From the NCBI GenBank assembly GCA_000442125.1, contig KE546969.1, positions 1,302,001 through 1,366,000 of the forward strand: DNA of 64,000 bases. The letters are read 5' to 3'. Both the position numbers and the translations under genes were made by a program. This DNA is from Opeltia flavorubescens (taxonomy: Eukaryota; Ascomycota; Lecanoromycetes; Teloschistales; Teloschistaceae). Shown one piece after another: positions 60,058 through 64,000 of this stretch. Each line of letters starts with the position of its first letter. The stretch's first letter is position 1. Under the pieces are notes generated by a model. That model made no database searches. It had not been told where the DNA came from and worked only from the letters and a program-made list of their open reading frames with translations.

Positions 60058-60754
60058 ATGATCACGCTCTGCAATTCCAACATCATTTACCTTGTTCTTC
60101 TTTTCACCGCTCTCTCTTCTTGTATCAAGGCTGTCCCGACCACGGGCCAGTCCACCTTGGAGACAGCCAACACCATTCAAGCCCGTGCTCAGGTGCCTAA
60201 GAACTCTGCCATCCTCAATCTCGCCACCGATGTCTTCGGTAAGTTGATTTCCCAGCTCTGGACCTCCGAGATCGACAGCAGACATTAATACTCAGCCAGC
60301 CGTCCAACTTGTTGGAACGCAGACCACTGAGCAAGGCATTCAGTCCTTGTGTAACGAGACCGATCTCTCACGCCTCCGAGAGGAGGGCTATAATACCACT
60401 GCTCTCAAAGAAATCTTTTGTGACACTGCCAGCAACCCAGCAAACCGTCCCTTGCCATCCATTGCGGGGATTACGTCAAACGTCATCAATTACAGTAGCT
60501 GGATATGGGTCAGTCGGCCCCTCGAGGTTCCCAGCTTAAAGCGTATCGTTGACACTTAATCTACTTAGATTTTCCAAGCTGTTGGCGCACTCAAGGGCGA
60601 CAAACATCGACTCAATCTCCTCTGCCACTTGATCGATGTCGAGAGCGCCTTCAGCGTTGGACAGAATGGGACTCTCGTCAAGAACCAGATTTGCAACGTG
60701 GGGAATGGAGGAGAGTTACCCGTTGTACCGATCCCCTACATCACAAAAGATTGA
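60058..60754 (+). CDS. Small secreted cysteine-containing protein
   Basis: Three exons (60058-60238, 60300-60508, 60569-60754) join in phase to give 191 residues; intron donors are GTAAGT and GTCAGT. The N-terminus is a signal peptide (IIYLVLLFTALSSCIKA, cleavage near residue 25). The mature part has four Cys (SLCNE, IFCDT, LLCHL, QICNV), suitable for two disulfides, and sequons NET, NTT, NYS and NGT. The composition and size fit secreted proteins of unknown function common in filamentous ascomycetes. A nearby CAG at 60295 was rejected because it gives the wrong frame; the acceptor at 60299 gives AVQLVGTQ. It might be a host-interaction effector or a wall protein; no function is shown. Confidence 0.82.
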
Positions 60755-61326
60755 CCAACACCTGTTGTCAATCCCGACTGCGGACGGAGATGGAATCAAG
60801 CGATATATGACGGCCTTCCGTCGATCTCAGCCTCCAACTTTACACCCGAAGATTATCAGCGAGATTGATGAACATGAAGTAATTAGCATTATGCAGGAAG
60901 GAAAATGATTTGGCAAATTTGCTTGAACAGAGGTGTGATAGGAATCAGAGTTAGATCACAGCTTCTAGATTTAGATATTCTACCTCACTCGTTCCATCGA
61001 GTTCTCATCAAAGTTTCTCCTATAACTACACGTTGGCATAAGAGACCAGTTAAATCTACTTCCCAGCAAAGCTAGAGTTGATCCAAACACCTCTTCCGGA
61101 ACATCTCAATTTCTCGCCTTGAGTGCAAAAAAAAGTATTCGCCCTCCTTCTCTCGACCACAAGGGCCAAAGCTCTCGCCTTGGAAGGAACAACCATTGGA
61201 AGCATCTCGATAGCCAATACAATTTCCCCTCCCCATGCTCCTTGACTTGCAGTTTTTCTTACTTGCCCTTTTATTAACCCAACAACGCTGCCCCCTATCT
61301 TCAATCCTACACTGTATCGAACCAGT
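60755..61326. other. Intergenic between convergent genes
   Basis: No gene recognised. An open minus-strand frame at 61056-61304 shows no motif. Confidence 0.45.
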
Positions 61327-62016
61327 TCATCCTCCCCCCTCCCTCAAAACCCCCCTTCTCCTTCCCTCCAATCTCCCAACCTCAACCTCCACCTCCACAA
61401 CCCTCCCTACACCCTCCCTCCACCCCCTCTCCAAACCCTCCATCTCCCCCCTCCCTGCTTCCTGCGCCGCCTTCCTCCCCCGATTCACACCCTCCACCTG
61501 CTCCCTGACATCCACCAACTCCCTCTCCACCCCCTCCAGAATCCCCTCCAACTGCGCGTTCCCCATCAACCATGCGTTCTTCCCAAACTGGTTCAGAAGC
61601 TCGAGGTGTTGGCCCCGGTGCCGGAGGTAGTGCGATGAGATGTAGGCTTCGCGCAGGAGTTGGGCTGTTATTGGTGTTTCCGAGGAGGGGGAGGAGGGGA
61701 GTTCGTAGCGGGAGGTGGAGATTGCGTCTAGGGGTGTAGAGGAGGCGATACGGTCTTGTTCGGCTTGGGCGAGGGGGGTGAGATTTGAAGGAGGGAGAGG
61801 GGGGAGGAGTGGGTGTGGGGTTGAGGTGTGGTTTGGGGGAAGGGATGCGGTGATTAGGGAGCGGGCGGCGGAGAGGGAGTGTGGGCCTGTGGCTGGGGGT
61901 GGAGGGTCGATATCTATGAGGGAAATTGGGTTAGTCAACAGTGTTTGTTCCAAGGAAGGGGGCTCTTGATATGACGTACATGGGAGGGAGTCGTGGGAGG
62001 CCGTTATTAAGGACAT
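61327..62016 (-). CDS. Pre-mRNA-splicing factor SPF27 (BCAS2/Cwf7)
   Basis: SPF27 is a helical subunit of the Prp19/NineTeen complex of the spliceosome. Two exons (61980-62016 and 61327-61913) give 207 residues; the 66-base intron (GTACGT to TAG) joins MSLITASHDSLP to YIDPPPPATGPHSL in phase. The start MSLITASHDSLP at 62016 is the family start; the frame extends further upstream but is not needed. Conserved segments are YISSHYLRHRGQHLELLNQF, GKNAWLMGNAQLEGILEGVERE and LVDVREQVEGVNRGRKAAQ. The last 60 codons lie in a purine-rich coding strand with EVEVEVGRLEGRRRG-type composition. The inner exon between residues 40 and 110 is Ser/Pro-rich and weakly conserved. Confidence 0.85.
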   Translation of the reverse strand: MSLITASHDSLPCTSYQEPPSLEQTLLTNPISLIDIDPPPPATGPHSLSAARSLITASLPPNHTSTPHPLLPPLPPSNLTPLAQAEQDRIASSTPLDAISTSRYELPSSPSSETPITAQLLREAYISSHYLRHRGQHLELLNQFGKNAWLMGNAQLEGILEGVERELVDVREQVEGVNRGRKAAQEAGRGEMEGLERGWREGVGRVVEVEVEVGRLEGRRRGVLREGGG

Positions 62017-62483
62017 ATCTTGGTGGTTTGAAGTTGCTACGGGTTTGGTGTTGGTTAGGCTCGAGCCTCGCATGGATTTTTTTGGGCCTCGCTTCTTCTT
62101 CTTTAAGAGGTTGGACAAATCAAGTTCGAAGCAAACTTAGCTTTCATCTGGTGATATTATGGTTGGCCACCTTAAAATTTTACTGAGACAGGAATTTCGT
62201 GTCAAGAAAGTATTGTAATAATGTTTTGCTTGTATTGTAAATCATGAAGCACAGGCTCAATTATTGACCATAATTAAAACTACTAGCCACCGGTTGGCTA
62301 TGAAAACTGTATCGACTAAAGGTATCACATGATAATGACAAGCCAGAGCTCAATGACCCTGCGCCTCTCCTTCCGCTGCTGGATAACATCCTGGGGCAGA
62401 GACTATTAACCTGAATAACGCTTCTCTTTTGAAACAAGCAAGAATAGAGCTACGGATCCAAGCGATTGTGCATCTTTACAGAA
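62017..62483. other. Intergenic, SPF27 promoter and flank of the right-edge gene
   Basis: No gene recognised. The open frame running upstream of SPF27 to 62118 has a lysine-rich sequence and is not a conserved part. Confidence 0.45.
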
Positions 62484-64000
62484 TTATTTCTTATCCTTGT
62501 CTTTGTCACTGAACTTGGCCTTGAGTTTGCCGAAAAATCCACTCGCTCGCTTCGATTTTTTGTCAGTAGAAGCACTGGTTCCAGATGTCGGTGAAGCGGC
62601 AATTTTCGAAGGCGTCGCTTGTGAGCCCTGGGCAACTGGAGCGGAACCTATACCGGTAGTGATCGTAGGCGTTGATTGATGATCCGTCTTGGTCATGGGC
62701 GAGACCTCTCGAGAGTAATCGCTGGATTTTTGACCAGCTTCTTGTGTCGCCGGGGTGGCTGCGGGTGCCGCTGCTGTGGTCATCGAAGCATTGGAATTTG
62801 GTTCGACAGCCGCCGATGAAGGGGCGGAAGATTTGGTCGGAAAAGATTTTGCGCCTTTCGATTGAGTAGAAGGTGCCGGTGTTGATGATGCAGGCTCAGC
62901 CGCGGTTGAAGTCGCGTTGACGGAGGATGGCACAGGCGTGGAATTTTCTTCAGCAACGGCAGCAGCAGAGGGGGGATTGTCCATGCCGCTGGAGATACCA
63001 GGACGCTCATTGTTCGTTGTGACTGATGCAGGGTTCTGGGTATCGGTTGGAGCTGGAGCTGATTCCGCCAAAGCAGCACTCGCAATAGGGGCTGGCTGCC
63101 CGGATGTATTATCGGTAGGGACCTTCTTGAGTAACTCATCTTCCATCGCGCTCTTCTCGCCAACCATTGCCTTGTCGCCTGCTGCCTCCGGCGAAACATG
63201 AGATTGAACGATGGATTCTTGGACGACGTCCGGGACAGCGGGCGCTATGGCGGATCCTTTGTTCATTTCGTCGATCGATTGCTGGATGGATGGAGGAAGC
63301 CCATGTGAGGAAGTACTGATTCCGGCTGCAGAATCCGAGCCAGTGTCCTGAACAGCAGGAGCCTCAGATATCGGCGGAGCCTCTGGGATCTTACTTTCAA
63401 GCTCCTTTTCCACCTCGGCTTTCTCTCTTACAGCTTCTCGATTGCCACCAGCTTCAGCATCTTGACCGGCCTCCTTCTGGCTCTCCTGAACTATTTGGGG
63501 AACACCGGTATGTTCTTTTGGAACTTGCCCGGCAAGCGCCGCTGTTGTAGTACCCGCTCCTGAAGACTGTATCATGAATCCAGGGTCTTCTTGATCCTTT
63601 CCCGGTGGCATTGTACCGCCCATAGGAAGGCTTGATTCAGGGATCATGTTGTTCGAGATGCCTGGTACGGTAAACATACTAGCTCCTTTGCTATCACGCT
63701 CTGTTTGCGGTGTAACTACGTCAGGCAGTTGAGGGGCGTTGGAGCCCTTTTCGTACGACTCTTTGTCAGTTGTCACGAAAGTGTTTATATTGTTGGAAGT
63801 AAACGTGCTCGGATCAGGCACTTTTTCACCTGGCTCTAAATGTATTGGGTTGCCAATGCCTCCGGTTGCTGGCAATGGGGCAACACCGAACGTGTTCGCT
63901 GAATCGTCGGCTTCAGAGTGAGAAGTGTCATGCTTGACGGTTGAAGAAACAGTGTTTGAGGTGAGGGTACTCGGATCTGGAACCTTCTCGCCAGGTTCGA
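62484..64000 (-). CDS. Disordered repeat protein (start beyond window)
   Basis: The open frame is intact from the right edge to the stop at 62484; the start lies outside the window. The visible 505 residues are Ser/Pro/Ala/Thr-rich with two kinds of repeats. EPGEKVPDPST(L/F)TSN occurs at about 63960-64000 and again near 63800-63840. A second, about 43-residue unit, VP(Q/D)(I/V)VQES followed by EA(A/G)G(N/D), EKA, E(L/D)ELxxK(I/V)P, occurs around 63360-63500 and 63115-63225. The C-terminus is basic (KKSKRASGFFGKLKAKFSDKDKDKK). This resembles large fungal proteins with LxPGEKVPDPS repeats that occur widely in ascomycetes with no known function. No domain or signal is visible in this part. Confidence 0.78.
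   Translation of the reverse strand, partial: EPGEKVPDPSTLTSNTVSSTVKHDTSHSEADDSANTFGVAPLPATGGIGNPIHLEPGEKVPDPSTFTSNNINTFVTTDKESYEKGSNAPQLPDVVTPQTERDSKGASMFTVPGISNNMIPESSLPMGGTMPPGKDQEDPGFMIQSSGAGTTTAALAGQVPKEHTGVPQIVQESQKEAGQDAEAGGNREAVREKAEVEKELESKIPEAPPISEAPAVQDTGSDSAAGISTSSHGLPPSIQQSIDEMNKGSAIAPAVPDVVQESIVQSHVSPEAAGDKAMVGEKSAMEDELLKKVPTDNTSGQPAPIASAALAESAPAPTDTQNPASVTTNNERPGISSGMDNPPSAAAVAEENSTPVPSSVNATSTAAEPASSTPAPSTQSKGAKSFPTKSSAPSSAAVEPNSNASMTTAAAPAATPATQEAGQKSSDYSREVSPMTKTDHQSTPTITTGIGSAPVAQGSQATPSKIAASPTSGTSASTDKKSKRASGFFGKLKAKFSDKDKDKK
63780..64000 (-). repeat. Coding tandem repeat with LEPGEKVPDPST core
   Basis: Two copies of a 17-residue-core unit lie about 50 residues apart in the right-edge protein (EPGEKVPDPSTLTSNTV and EPGEKVPDPSTFTSNNI). 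More copies are likely beyond the window. Confidence 0.75.

Overview
The window is nuclear DNA of a filamentous ascomycete (Pezizomycotina). The evidence is genes with many short introns (mostly 44-135 bases, GT or GC donors, CTAAC/CTGAC-like branch sites), fungal-specific families (Zn2Cys6 factor, DUF3455, DUF7702-like 7TM protein, INO80 subunit Iec3, Pmk1/Fus3-type MAP kinase) and ordinary fungal gene spacing. A Leotiomycete or related plant-associated group would fit, but the sequence alone does not settle it. Five single N bases (12079, 24644, 25719, 42979, 59788) show it is draft assembly. I rebuilt exon structures by hand from protein continuity, splice signals and reading phase; almost every multi-exon model below closes in frame.

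Layout. 1-9 kb: a Barentsz/CASC3-like protein running off the left edge, the mitochondrial import receptor Tom70, a class IV aminotransferase (4-amino-4-deoxychorismate lyase type), cytosolic tryptophanyl-tRNA synthetase and a PRELI/Ups1-like lipid-transfer protein. 9-15 kb: gene-poor DNA around two secreted proteins, a double-psi beta-barrel (expansin-like) protein with an apparent frameshift and a DUF3455 protein. 15-28 kb: INO80 subunit Iec3, an atypical protein kinase, a 2-oxoglutarate/Fe(II) dioxygenase, sulfhydryl oxidase Erv1, uroporphyrinogen-III synthase, a TEY MAP kinase and COPII coat subunit Sec24. 29-36 kb: a 7TM membrane protein and a 1200-residue, highly repetitive, charged, disordered protein.

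36.8-45.3 kb holds the most suggestive gene group: an MFS drug:H+ antiporter, an aldo-keto reductase transcribed away from it, a Zn2Cys6 transcription factor and a TPMT-type thiol methyltransferase. It resembles a small detoxification or accessory-metabolism cluster; this is inference from context. 45-52 kb: an OTU deubiquitinase, isocitrate lyase, ketol-acid reductoisomerase and a threonine/serine dehydratase-like PLP enzyme. 52-64 kb: a type II membrane glycosyltransferase-like protein, a small possible secreted protein, a DUF3253 protein, U3 processome subunit Utp15, a small secreted cysteine-containing protein, the splicing factor SPF27 (Cwf7) and a repeat protein leaving the right edge.

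Most genes are conserved housekeeping genes without functional linkage to each other. I did not find a mobile element, CRISPR array, rRNA or tRNA gene, or a clear novel system. The strongest unusual signals are three GC-AG introns, the frameshifted secreted gene, the MFS/AKR/transcription factor/methyltransferase group, an atypical kinase, and introns whose retention would keep the reading frame open.
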